DNA from: Spinacia oleracea
Lineage: Eukaryota > Streptophyta > Magnoliopsida > Caryophyllales > Amaranthaceae
Direction of reading: 5' to 3'
Length of the DNA: 64,000 nucleotides
Assembly (NCBI RefSeq): GCF_020520425.1
Contig: NC_079489.1
Location: 88,899,810 to 88,963,809 of the forward strand
Both the position numbers and the translations under genes were made by a program. The number at the start of each line of letters is the position of its first letter. Position 1 is the stretch's first letter. The notes under the pieces were generated by a model, which had not been told where the DNA came from, did not search any database, and saw nothing but the letters and a program-made list of their open reading frames with translations. Below are positions 33,946 to 46,606 of this stretch, piece after piece.

Positions 33946-34866
33946 TTTGAATTTCTTATTTTGCCTATGTAGAAGGGCTTTTGTGATTACAACCTGTTGG
34001 TGGGTCGTAATATTTCCTGATTAAATGTGTCCTATAAGTGCGTCCACACTGTGTATGTTTTTGTTTAACAATATATTTTTTTTGAGATATCCAAACATGA
34101 TATGGTGTGTGGCGCAGTCTGGGAATGTGATTTTGATTGCGCGCTCCTTGTTGGAGTCCATTTTTTTGCGAGCCCCCAAGCGTTGGGGCTCGTCGGTTGT
34201 TTTTTGCATCTTGTAATCATGTTTGGGGTCACGCTCGTATGTGCGAGCGACCTCCTATAGTAGTGTGCTATTTTAGCGAAGCCGTGGAGTGCGACTTTTA
34301 GTTTTCAGGCGACATCCGGTTTTGGCTTGGCCCGGATTATCCCTTTGACAGACAGACATTTTCTATTTGGAAAACCAATGACTTGACGACATATTTTTGG
34401 TGTTTCGAAGAATGACCATGATTTTTAACTTGCTCTTTTTTTTGGAAAGTGTACATGAGCGTTTTCTGAGACGAGTCTAAGTTTTAACTAAGTTTTTATA
34501 TATATTTTTTTTGCTTATTTGGGAGCTAAAGGTGTTTTGGGCTTAATCCTACTTGCAATAGGGCCTCGTGTTTTAGCAACACGGTCTTAAGTCCTTTCCT
34601 GTTCCGTGTTTTGTGAAATCTGGGCCTTGGGCCGCATTTTCAGCGCCCAAGGCCAGGCGTTAAACATTTCGGCGCCCAGGGTTGGGCGCTGAAAGTTCTT
34701 TCCTGGTAATATTTGATTCTCGAATTTCTAAACACGTTTCCGAATGGGATCAGGATGTTATTGGGTGCGTTCAGCTATATTTAGGGGCTAGATACGTCCT
34801 TATTTTCCATCACTCTCAAATTCTTTCTCTCTTTTTGCTGTTCTCTAATTATTTACTGCTTTTGCC

Positions 34867-36674
34867 ATGTCGATCCCTACTTTCTCACTCCAACGGACTG
34901 TTAGGCGTTGGCTACGAGCCCTTACTCCCACAGAAAAAGCTTTGTTAAAAGAATACCACTTAGAGGCACTTTTAGGCTTACAACAAATTAATATTGATTA
35001 TAATTTTCTGCATGCTGCCCTAAACTTTTGGGACTCCGATCATCATGTTTTTTCCTTTCGGGGCAATGAAATATGTCCTTTGCCTGATGAATTTGCTGCG
35101 ATCCTTGGTTATCCTACTAATGCTACTCCTGTTACCCCTGGCACTATTGAAGAGGGTAAAACAACCATAAGGGCTTTCCTAGGTCTAGATGATAACATGT
35201 TTGCTGAAATTGTTGTAGATGATAAGGTTAACTTGGCGAAACTTGTAACACATCACTTTAGGCCTAGTAAAAATATGACCGAACAAAAATTGAACATTCG
35301 AGCCCTTGTATTTTGCTTGTTGAATCATTACTTGCTGTCGAATAATAATGGTGAGTTCGGTGACATAAGGTTGATCCCCTTGATTAGCCAGATGAAAAGT
35401 TGTTATTCTATTATGCCGTTGGTTGTTGCTGAGACTTTGCTGAGTGCGGATGAACTGAAGAAAGGCGCCAAATCTGAATATTTTAAGGGGAGCCCCCTAT
35501 TGCTGCAGGTAATCGATCTTTTCCAAGCGCACATGTATTTTTTTTGCACATATTTCTTTCTGCCTGGGGCTGAGTTTCAGCGCCCAGGGCTGGGCGCTGG
35601 AATATTCGGCGCCTGGTCCTGGGCGTTGAAACTGCGCCCTAAGAACCTTTTTTCTTTCTTTTCATTCTTTTGATTCGATCGTAACTGTTTTTGCAGATTT
35701 GGCTTGCGGAACGGCTTAGACTTTTGGAAGCTCCTGCTGATCCTAAACATTATCGCCCTATAGCTTTGGGTAACCGAAAATACTTGCACCAAGGCCAGGA
35801 CGAGGCCGAATGGGCCTCCTTTTTTACTTATGGCATTTGTTCTATTAAGTGGGTGGTACCATGGTGGGGTTTGGCTACTATGACAGGGGGGGTCTGATGT
35901 ATCGGTTTATGTTTCTTTGTTGGGGCTATCTCGTCCCATTTATATTTTCCCTTACCGAGTCATGCATCAATATGGTTTAAGGCAGACTATCCCTTTTCTG
36001 ATACGGTACCACCTAAGGTAGCGACCTTTTCACAAACACGGGTCTTAGCGTGGGCTAGGTATTATGATGGTCTCCCGCGTTGGGCCGTAGCTACAAATGG
36101 GTTTGTGGGTCTTTCTGAAAACTATAAGTTGTGGATGAGTTTCGATGACAAAGATGTGAGGACCGAGGCTCGTAATGGGGAGCCGGCTGAGCTTTTGATA
36201 CCTCGTATTCGTGTTAAGTATGAGGGTCTTGATTCTGCCAGACCTCGTACCTATAGTTTTAAGACTGTGAAAGCTCGTCCCGATCGAAAGCGAAAGGAAG
36301 TTCTTCCCCGTTCCAGTGTCAGGCCTAAAAAGATGCCAAACATGAAGGGGCCTGCTGTTGTTAAAAGAAATGCAAGCTCTCGCGGAGATCGTCGCCGGAA
36401 CAATGTATGGGTTAGGAAGGCTCAGCCGCCTGTAGAAACAGTGGCTAGTCCAGTTGATGATAGTAATCCTTCTCCCACCATTGCCTGTGCCTTCGAGGCT
36501 GAGCGGGCTATAATTGAGAATGTTTCTGAAGCCTTGACATCTTTGGAAGTTAGTGTCCAGGAGCCGGTTCTTATGAAGATTGATATTGGGGCAGCGCAGA
36601 AGACTATGGGGGTGGATCCTGCGAACATTGCTCTCTACAAGACTTTATTTGACGATCCGGAAGAGCTAGAGTAG
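34867..36674 (+). pseudogene. Antisense gene of inner Tat element (plant mobile domain-like), two exons
   Basis: Exon 1 (34867-35508, 214 codons from ATG) begins MSIPTFSLQRTVRRWLRALT and contains the FSFRGNEICPLPDEFAAILG signature of the plant mobile domain/DUF7745-like proteins. A GT donor follows CTGCAG at 35509 and a pyrimidine-rich acceptor TTTTTGCAG ends at 35696; phase 0 joins to IWLAERLRLLEAP. Exon 2 runs to TAG at 36672-36674 and ends in a basic, then acidic tail. A run of seven G (35884-35890) adds one base and a base is lost near 35990, so about 100 nt are out of frame between two compensating shifts. These may be real or homopolymer errors. It lies on the strand opposite to the element's gag. 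The function of such antisense ORFs in the Tat lineage is unknown. Confidence 0.8.
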
Positions 36675-37630
36675 TGTAGTTCTTTGCTAGGGTGTAGGTG
36701 CCCTTTATTTATTTCAGTTGTGTTTGTATTTTATTCCTAGCACTTTGTTTTCCTTCTTATTATATTTTAATAAAGGTGTATTTTTAGTTTTCATTTCGTT
36801 TCTCCTCTTTTACATGTCTAACACTTTTTTGCACAAAGAATATTTTTTTATTTGGACCGAATCCTTGGTAAGGATTGCCTACGTATCTTGTCAGAATCAG
36901 GTCGCGCGTAGTTCTGGTTTTAGAATAGGTTTTAGTATGCCGGATTTCAGTAGATATGTCCTGAAGCGGAAACATATTACTTAATTGGTCAAATGAAATG
37001 AGTGAAGTATTTGTCATTATTTTCATCTGCCGTTTTCCATAGGTTGCGTAAAATTCGACCAATTTGTATAGTTGTATTCTTGGTAAACCTATTTGGATAC
37101 GTACTGTACCCCCCAAGTGCTCGTTATTTTTTCGTTGTGTGCGGATAAAATGACGAGCACTTTTCGAAAAAGAAAACTTTTGGCAGGCAGAGAGTTTCAA
37201 CGCCCAGGCTGGGGCGTCAGAAATTTCGGCGCCTAGCCCTGGGCGCTGAAAATAACTTGGGCGGTCAATTTTGACGTTTTTGCTTCACATGTTCTTGCGT
37301 TTATTTCTATTTCGTTTTTTGTGCCTTGATATTTTGCTTTGTAGCTAAAGTTAATTTTGAGGCTATTTTGGAGGATTTTTTGACTGTTAGCGTGAAACGC
37401 ATTTTTGTCCAGATTAATTTTTTTCTATTGGTGACTCAAAACAGTTTTGAAAATGGAGTTAGGGTGCGGAATTTATGAAGATCTTTGTTTAGGCTTTGGA
37501 GGTAGGTTGGTAGTGAAGTGTATGATGGAATCTATGTTTTAAGAATCTGTTTTTTCAGTAACATTTGCATTGTTTTAAATTTTTGATTTCCTTTGATTTT
37601 AGGTTGCATGGATTGGTTCTGACACTGGTT
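36675..37630. other. Non-coding DNA right of the antisense gene
   Basis: Contains a palindrome module (37195-37254) and T-rich tracts. No trace of RT or integrase was recognised on either strand. The copia element begins at 37631. Confidence 0.5.
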
Positions 37631-39017
37631 TGAAGGAAATAATGCCCTTGGTCCAAGTATGCATTCTATGTTAAGTCTAATAAGTGCGGTTCAGTATTAA
37701 TTAACAAGTTAATAATTCAGTGAGATCAAGTGAGCTGAATGCCTAGCTAGAGGCCGCTTCAGTTCAAGTGGAATTAATGATATTAATCCACAGCTTACTC
37801 TTGACTGAACCCGTAGGGTCACACAAATAGTACGTAAACGGATCAAGTATTTAATGGCATTAAATACTCCATCTATGGATATTCGGAAAACGACGGATCT
37901 TGGTTTCACTGGGAGCTGAGATCGTCACAGGCAAGAAATGAATGCTCCGGAAACGATGATATTGCCAGAAACGGAAATATGGATCGTATCGGAAATATAA
38001 ACATTATCCAAGTCGTAGATGTTGCCGGAAACGGAAACATGGTACGTATCGGAAAATATTATCGGAAATGGAAATATTGCCGGAATCGGAAATATTGCCG
38101 GAAACGGAAATATTGTCAGAATCGGAAATATTGCCGGAATCGGAAAATAATTCCGGAAACGGAAATATTAAATATTTGTTCGAAACGGAAATTAATTCCG
38201 GAATCGGAAATATTAAATATTGTTCGTATCGGAAATGAATTCCGGAATCGGGAAATTAATCGGAAGCGTATCGTACGAATTAGCATCGGACGAGGCCTGC
38301 CAGACGAAGGCCCAGCACGAAGCCGGGCCATCGCCCAACAAGCCAGCGCGCCACAACGCACCAGCCAAGGCTGCGCCAGGCCCACCGCAAGGCAGGCCCA
38401 GCGCGCGCCAAGGCTGCGGCAGCTTGTGGGCCTCGCAGCAATGGGCTGCGAGCGCGCGCATGGCGCCCCTCGTGGGCTGCTGTGCGTGCGTGTGTGTTGG
38501 TGTGCTGTATGAATCCTAAAGCTATCAGGTTTCAACTAATGATTAAATTCCTAAACCTAAAAGGATGAACTAATTAAATAAGAACTCTATTAGAATTCTA
38601 GTTTAATTAATTCGTATCCTAATAGGATTACGATTCCCTTTCCATACCTCTATAAATAAAGGCCTAGGGTCATTATTTTGTATAGAGATTTCAAGTATTC
38701 AAAGTGATTTTTGAGAGCAAAAATTCAGTCATACAATTGCCTATATGTGCCGAAAATTCTAATTTAAGTACCTTAAGGGCGATCCTAGTTGGTCAAGCTT
38801 AAGGCGGATCCGGACGTGCTGTGGACTATCTACGGAGGGACGACACTTGGAGTCCTAAAGACTTGTTCTTGTTCGGTTCGGGCGCAGCTAGGGAAGGCAC
38901 GCAACAAAGAGTATGCATCTAAACTATGCTAAATGATTATGTGTAAATAATATGCTTTCCTGGCTTTATGGTTTTTCCGCATGATTTATGAATTGTTATA
39001 TGTATCATAACCTAACA
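37631..39017 (+). repeat. 5' LTR of old copia element
   Basis: 1,387 bp. Probable TATA box TATAAATAAAGG near 38651. Contains a GGAAATATT array and a GC-rich patch (38295-38480). Confidence 0.88.
37963..38275. repeat. CCGGAAACGGAAATATTG array in copia LTR
   Basis: About 15-18 variants of a short unit (CGGAAATATTGCCGGAAA, with TCGGAAAT and ATTCCGGAAT forms). A fuller related array lies on the opposite strand in the truncated copia LTR (55925-56240). It is missing from the right LTR of this element. Confidence 0.88.
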
Positions 39018-42000
39018 GTGGTATCACGAGCCTCTTATTATTTTCATAATCTAAATTGCATGAACATGGTTAAATATTACAAATTTGCGAGAATTAAAAG
39101 GGGTGATTAATTTTCGTAATTGTTAATTAATTGCAAATTGCGTTTATTTAATTATACGTACGCAGTTTTTCGGCAGTTTCTTCGTTACTCATCCAAATCG
39201 AGTGATTTTTGTGTCAATTCCGCATGTAAAAGGCATTCTAAAATTTTGACAAAAATAAGTTTTTTCGGCCGAATCCAGAATTCTCAAATTCGAAGCCTAA
39301 CTATGACTTTTCGGAGGTTTTAGTTTTTCGAATGCAAAATTTCGTAAATTTAAGATGTTAAATTAAATATTTGCGATTCTTGTTGATAAATCTTGAATTT
39401 TTGATTGACCTACTGTATATGTTTAACAAGTTTGAATGCCTAGCCTTGTTAATTATGCAATCTAATTTGTAATTATAATTAATTTGTTGAAAATTGGAAT
39501 AATTTAGAATTAATTTGATTTTCATAATTAGTTATAATTTAATTAGACACCTATGATTAAAAACCACCATAAAAATTGTAAATTTATGTTAAATTTTAAA
39601 TTTTTATGACCTAGACTTGAATCCATGTTAATCGGAAATCAATTAAATAAAAAGTTTTCGATTTTTCGCCCTAAAATTATGAAATTAATATTATTTATTA
39701 ATTTGTCATTAATTTTGAATATAAAATTTAAATTTTAAGCGATTCGCTCATATAACTTGCACGCACAAAGCAATGGACGCTACGTGTTACCCTTAAGGGG
39801 TGTTGTATAGTGCGGGCATGTGACGATGAGCAAGGGAGCTCGTCGCCCATGCGGTACGAATGCAATGAGCAAGGCCATGGTGCACGAGCACAAGGCAGCA
39901 ACCCTGCCTTGTGTGGTGGGCTGTGTGCCATGGGCGAATGGGCGAGGGCGAAAGCAAGGCACGAGCAGTCGCGTGTGGGCAGCAAGCGAGCTGCACCACA
40001 GCGCGCACTGCCTCGTGCAAGCGTGCGGAGCCTCGCGCGCAGCGAGCGCAAGCTCGCGTGCCACGAGTGCTACGCCCAGCATCGGTCGCTCGCGCGCAGC
40101 GAGCGCTATTGTGTGTGCGACAAGCGCTGCGCCCAGCGATGGCGTGCAGCGTGCTTGTTGCGACGTGCGACGAGCGCTGCACCCAGCGATGGCAAGCAGC
40201 TTGCTTATTGCGACGTGCGACGAGCGCTGCGCCCAGCGATGGGCTGCGGCAGCATGCTTGTTGCGTCGAGCGCTGGCGCGCGCAGCGAGCACCAGCTCGC
40301 GTGATGCCTTGCGATGGTGAGCAGCAGCGATGCGACGCTGCGCATGGGCTGCGCGCACATGGCCATCGATGGCTATGTGCGTGTGGCCCATGGGCGTGCG
40401 TTGCGTGGGATTGTTGCGTTGCGATTAGATCGTTTTGAAATTTTAATTTTAAATTTTCAGTTTACGTAATTTTAATTAATTTTAAAATTAATGATTTAAA
40501 TTATTTTCTTGGATTTTAATTTTGAATATTGTAATTATAATAAATTTTATTTATTCTAATTATTTTACTAAAATTAAAATCATGAAATAATTTAAATACG
40601 ACTGAAATTAAATTAAACTTTTTGGATTCAATTATAAATTTATATGAGCTTTAAATTTTAATTAAACTTGTATGTTTCCGGTTAGACTAGAAATACATTT
40701 TTATGTTTAAAATTAGTAAAGCATATGAATTTATTGGTTTAAGTGGGAGCCCTTTTTAGTCATAAACTCTTGATTAGGTCTACAAATCCTTAAGGTTAAA
40801 ACAACTTGATTAGAATTAATAAGGACTGAATAATTTGTAGATTATTGGTGCCCTTGATTAATTGCTGCAAATGTTTATGTGATGCATAATGTGTTTTACT
40901 AACCAGCTATGTGGGCCATTCATGATAATGAATGGGTGAATGGTATATATTGTATATGTACTGTTTTGCAGGTTATGAAGTGACTAGTATGGCCCAAATA
41001 GGATAAAAAATATGGTCTGCGTACCATTAATTTGAATGTAATTGGTCTAAAGTACCAAAGTTGTTTTTCAATTCAAATATGGTCTGCGTACCATCAAATA
41101 GTTGTAATTAGTTTTTAATTATTGATTATCCTATTTGAAGAAAATGGTGCCTCCCACGGAGATTTTCAAGACGGACTTTGAAGTTAAAGCTTCAAGATGA
41201 AGTCGGGCCATACTAGATCACATTTATCTTATGCATGTTTTAAGTTATTTATTGCTTTTAAATATGTCTTAAAATGCATGAGATCAAAAGCTTGATTATG
41301 TTGCATGATTAAGGATTTTAGTTCACTTAAAATCTAACCAACATAGTAAGAGCCTTAAGTTCCAAACTTAAAAATTGAGTTAAAAGGTGCCATGCCAAAA
41401 TATACACTTCCTTGGATATCCTTTACATCAATCTAGTAATAGTTTTCGCTCAGCGAGGTGTTACTTATTGGTCCTAAAGGGGCAAGGTACACAAATAATT
41501 GTGAGTACATGTTAGTTTTGGTGAAACTCAACGATATAAGTAAGGAGTCCTTTTATGTCGTGGCAAAATTAATAGGTTTACCTAATAAGTTCTTAGACGT
41601 ACCTATCAACCAAGAATAGTTTCTAGACTATTAGCAAAAGGTTTTTGCTTACCTAAGATGTTTTAGGATTAAGTCGACAAACTGTGCTTAGTTCTTCAAT
41701 GATTTTAGGATCTTGGAATCATTTTATTCACACCTGCCGGAACACATAATTCGAATAAAATGCTAATGACTTGTTTAAATTGCATGATTGCTTTCATTTT
41801 CAAGTTATTATTCATGATAAATGTTTAGACTTTGCATGCTTCAATGTATGTTTTAATTATTGTTTATAATTAAATATCTTGCACTGCAATAAATCCTTTT
41901 AGAAAGGTAACAGTAAATTTCCTCGATTGGTAGTGAATCCAAGAACGATTCACGGAAATGAGAGAAAGTGAGCAATTTAAAATGTACGTTTCTTATAGCG

Positions 42001-42249
42001 ACTTTTATGGTTGTTTTCGAACATCAAAGTCGAATGGCAAACCAATTGGTGCTTGTGAATTCAAAATACACTGTAGTTTTGAGATCATAAAGCATTGAGT
42101 TTAATACGCTCAGCTTTACCAATGGTTAACAACCTAATATCTTTGTCCATTTAATTCTCGAATGAGTCTAGTCCCTAGACATTCGAATAGATCGATGCTT
42201 AGAGAACTTTAGAAGCTTCTGGTAAGATCATCTAGTTGAAACAAAATAT
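39018..42249 (+). other. Copia leader with GC-rich repeat block
   Basis: Long untranslated-looking leader. A strongly GC-rich block (39800-40430) stands out from AT-rich surroundings. It contains about three tandem 51-bp units with GCGACGTGCGACGAGCGCTG and CCCAGCGATGG (40125-40260), and other self-complementary GCGAGCGC pieces. Several overlapping open frames there in all phases reflect composition, not genes. From 40440 on, matches to the truncated copia leader (52600-53940, opposite strand) show it is a regular part of this family. Confidence 0.7.
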
Positions 42250-45200
42250 TCAACATAAATTAAAATGGTAAAGAACCTTGTTGGTGACATTAGACATGTC
42301 TAACAAAGTATAAAAGTCAACACTAAAGAATTCAATTCTTAAGACTATAAGAAAGGGTACAAGAAATAGGAAAACAAGGAACAAATGAAAGGAATTTACG
42401 ATTCTGTTTCTACCTATAAATTTATGTTTAAAGAGAAGTGACCTAGCAATCAAACTTCCTTGGTATCATATACCGCTTGAGGTTCTTACTTCGGTAATAA
42501 CTCAAACAATGGAAGCTAGGCTACACTAATGACCTACAAGTGGGAAATGAAGCATGGCAATGCTACATTAGTTGTAGGGTCATCTAGTTTGTTTTAAGTC
42601 CTTTCAAGGCTGGAACTAAATGGCTATTTTGTTCCATAATCAGCATGCCTAAATTTCTGCTTCAAACACAGAAAGACTCACATTCAGAAGAACAAAAACA
42701 AAGCTTGTTTGTTTGTCTGTTTATTTGAATGAAATGGTCAATTACAGGTTGAGTCAATATGCTTGATTAAAACAAACAACTCTTTAAAGAACTTTACTAG
42801 GTTCAAATCAAACCCTTGATTTGAGTTCCATTAATCTTTGGCATTGTTGCTTAGACCATATCAACAAGTTAACATTCATAAGCTCTATTTTGATGGACCT
42901 TTTGAAAGTTGGTTGATTTCTAGATCAACTTAAGACAAGATAGTCTTACTTGTTGAAAGTAACAAAGAATATGAACTATTGTTAGAACGCCTAGACGATA
43001 AAGTTCAAAGCTAAAGAAAGGTTTTATGACTTTATTATTTCACATGGATTTGAGTGAATATAGGTTTATTTACTCAAATGTGATATAAGTTGAATCTGTT
43101 TGGCTAGTTCAAAGATTCAGAAGTATAAAATCCACTTGGCAAGAAATCATAAAGATCTAGGTTAGATCATGTTGATATGATCATCAATGATTGTGTGTTG
43201 TAATTTCACAATCTAGCTCCATAAGATATGGCATATCTACGTTGGAATGATCGAAGTCAATTAGTATTTGATTCGATCAATGATGAATCATAAAGACTTT
43301 TCCTATAATTTCTAAAACAAAATGCTCAACTACCACCAAACTAAACCAAATTCGTCAAAGCTATTGAAAAGTAATTTCAGAATATCTTTTCATAATATAT
43401 CTAAAGAGTTCCTAAACTCAGTGGGAGCTTAGTGTTTGTTATTCAACAAACTAAGGCCCAAGTATAGATATATGTTTCATTGTGATTTATTCAAATGAGA
43501 CACAAGGTTATTGTTTCTACCACGAATTTTTGAGAACATAATGTTTGTTTGCTCGAAATAATGTCCTTTTTGGAGATTCGTTTCCAAAATGACAAGTGGG
43601 AGAAAATAGACCTCGAAAGTTTTCGAGGCGAACAACAAACATAAACGGACATTCCGGAGGCCTTTCGAAGTGCTTCAGAAAATCCGAACTTATTCTTTAA
43701 GGACTTTAGAAGTGGCTTTAAAGAATAGACATCTCTTAGAAGACTTTACAAGTGCTTCAAGGAGAACAGAATATTCAAAGGACTTTCAAGTGGCTATTGA
43801 TATTCTATTGTTTGATGTTCTATACCCAAGTAGGCATAGAATTCAAGTCACTAAAACTATGAGATTCTTCTATTAGATAGTGAAGAAACATAGAGATCAG
43901 GTCAATGAAACTATGAGATTCTTCTATTAAATAGTGAAGAAACCTACAACTTGCAGTCAAACTATTATCATGTAGATTAATGAGTTTGTGACTTGTAAGA
44001 AAGCTATGACGAAACCCAGATTCCCTAAAATGGTTAGAGGCCATATATAGACTCAAATGTTTTAAATGGTTAGAGGCCATAAAACATACTCAATGTTTTG
44101 ATGACAAAATTGAAATTTTGTTGATTTGCAAGAATAGTTTCACACCTATTGGTTGCAAGTTTGTTTTAAGGATAAAAACCATCAAACATGGAATTGTGTT
44201 CACACACAAAGCTAGATTAGTTGCTAAAGGTTACAAGCAAATTCATGGCATGGATTGTGTTGAAACCTCATGCAAAATCGTAATGCTTAAGTCTATAATT
44301 CAAGTAATGATTGCATATTGGTACATATGGCAATTGGATGACAAAACGTATTCCTCAATCAAATGTTGGAATATAATATGTACATGGTATGTCATAGAAT
44401 TTGTGGATCCAAATAAATGCTTGAAAAGAAAAGCTAGTTTATAAAATCTAAGTACAGATTTAAGCAAGCAATTGGGAATTAGAAATGTATTTTAGTGAAG
44501 CTAATAAGTATTTTAGTTTCATAAAATGTACATGATTCTTATAGATATATAAGAAGTTTAGTGGTAGTACATAAAACTTAATTGGTCCTATGTGTATCAC
44601 ACACATATCTCTCTATTGTGAAATAACATTCAAATGCTAATGACTTAGATTTGAAATTATTCATCAATAATGGACCATGGCGAAACTTAGTACATACTGG
44701 GTATTAAGATCTATTTACAAAGATCTTATGATATTGTTTTGGATTAAGTAATGGCATTTACTAAATCAAACACGAAATACTCCATTGGAGATATTCGACC
44801 CATGTGAATAAATCTAAGTAAAAGAATGTTTGAACTATGTATAAGCATTTACTAAGTTAAAACATCAAAGGATCTAAGTGAGATTCTTAACCTATATTAT
44901 ATGTCAAAGAATTTAGCTGGATTCAGTATCTACTGAAATTGAATGAGCTAAAGTTACATGAATAGAATTCAATTGGGAATTATTCTGCAAAAGAATTTAT
45001 CATGTATGATATAATATGAGGATCGCCAAAAATGTATCGTATGACTTTAGGCATGACGAACATATACCAATCTCTATTGATCTAAGTGAAGATCAACTAG
45101 ATTGAGATCAAGAACACTTATGGTACTTGAAAAGGTACATAGGAATAGTTCTTGATTCAAGGAAATAAAGATATGCTAAATATTGATGCTACACGCATAA

Positions 45201-46100
45201 AGACTGGCAAAGGATCAAGCAAGACCCTTTGGAGTTAACCATTGACAAGGACGAGCTAAAAAGCATCGTGTTTTGAAATGGCAACATGGATTGAAGACCA
45301 TGAGTTGTTGCGTGGGAAATTAAAATAATAATTTCTATGTTCTAAGATATAGTTGGAGAGTCTTCCACATATCTATGAACTGCTTGGATAGGTAAATCCA
45401 AACAAAGCATCACTAGCAACCTAAACAGTTGAAGTAAAAGTACTTATTGCCTAAGAAGCAATAAAACAAAGTTGTTTATATTAATAAGTTCTTCATTGAA
45501 CTTGGGTGGATCACATGTCTGCTAACTTGATGGTTCTTCATTGCAAAATGCGTAGAACCACTATCGAAGTAAGAAAGACTAGATCACATAATAAACATAC
45601 TCAAAAGATCTTATCATCATATCTCGAAGAACATTCGATGAAAAGGATGTTAATATTGGCAAAGCGTGATAACTAAACCTATGAACCAAGTGAGAAGCAA
45701 CACTCACGTTGTAGCACTGGAAATCAAGCATAGCTTTGAATTCTATGAAATGTTTTAAAGATGGGTTTGAGGCCCATGGTTGTAAAACATTAGGGTTGAA
45801 CATTTATCATATATGAAATGTATTTTCATATTCCATTTGATCTTGGTTTAGTATTAAATGATGAGTCCCTTCAATTGGACGATATATTCAAGATAGACTG
45901 TCAGGACCAGTCCTGTGACTAAGAAATGTCTATCAAGTGAACTTGAATGTCAAAGGTTGAAAATGGTCCCTAGTCGGAGTTTTCTATAAAATTGGACGCA
46001 TAGAAAACGTTAGACGATTAGAATGCAAGATGACTAGTAGTTCTGTTTCTTGAACTATGTGGACATGGCAATGTCATAATCATTTGCATAGATACTTACT
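42250..46100 (+). pseudogene. pol: Decayed copia pol
   Basis: Best preserved at 44118-44444: PIGCKFVLRIKTIKHG, KARLVAKGYKQIHGMD and IWQLDDKTYSS correspond to the start of copia RT (GCKWVF..., KARLVAKGY, DVKTAFL). RNase H traces follow near 45410-45480 (an EVKVLIA-like version of TEAEYIAA). The C-terminal region appears at 45600-45780. Many stops and frameshifts throughout. Gag is not recognisable where the truncated relative has it. Confidence 0.7.
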
Positions 46101-46606
46101 TTGGGAAGACTAGTACCGGACAAGACCTATGAAACTTTACTCTAAGAGATGAAAATCTGTCATAAGTAAATTTCATTAAAATTATTAGACACTAAATCCT
46201 CAATACCTGAGTGATTTGAGATTACTTGTTTGAGAACTGGTTGCTTTGACGTTGACCAACCGTCGCACCGTAAAAGGAGGCTATAAAGGCAACGCTCAGG
46301 TAATCACCTATCAAATGAAGTCTAATCTCAAGATCGCAAGATTGGGATTGTCCTCCCATAAATCGGGATGAGATGCTTAAAAGTTGTACAAGGCCACTCG
46401 GAGAGCTAGAAACTGTGAAATGCATGGCCGTGCTCGGATGAATCATAGGCTATGATTATCTGTTTATTTGATCAGTTGAACTCTGAAACCGAGAAACACC
46501 TCTGGACATAATAAGGATGACAACTCTTACCTTATGTTCAAGAGCAAGCATCGAGCGACAAGGGAATTAGGAAATGCACACTTGTCCCTAAGGACAAGTG
46601 GGAGAC

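Larger units (their letters stand above)
32904..34866. other. Non-coding region between 3' LTR and antisense gene
   Basis: Starts with the polypurine tract (minus sense). Holds a tandem 31-bp repeat, a hairpin array and one palindrome module. No protein-coding frame of note. It could serve as promoter and leader for the plus-strand antisense gene at 34867 (inference). Confidence 0.6.

Noticed and set aside
34021..34216. Overlapping 62-63 codon frames on both strands
   Set aside because: Non-coding region of a Tat element, no similarity to any protein.
39780..40438. Several overlapping open frames of 100-200 codons on both strands
   Set aside because: They sit in a GC-rich tandem repeat inside a copia leader; translations are repetitive (Ala/Arg/Cys) with no domain, and frames are open in many phases at once.
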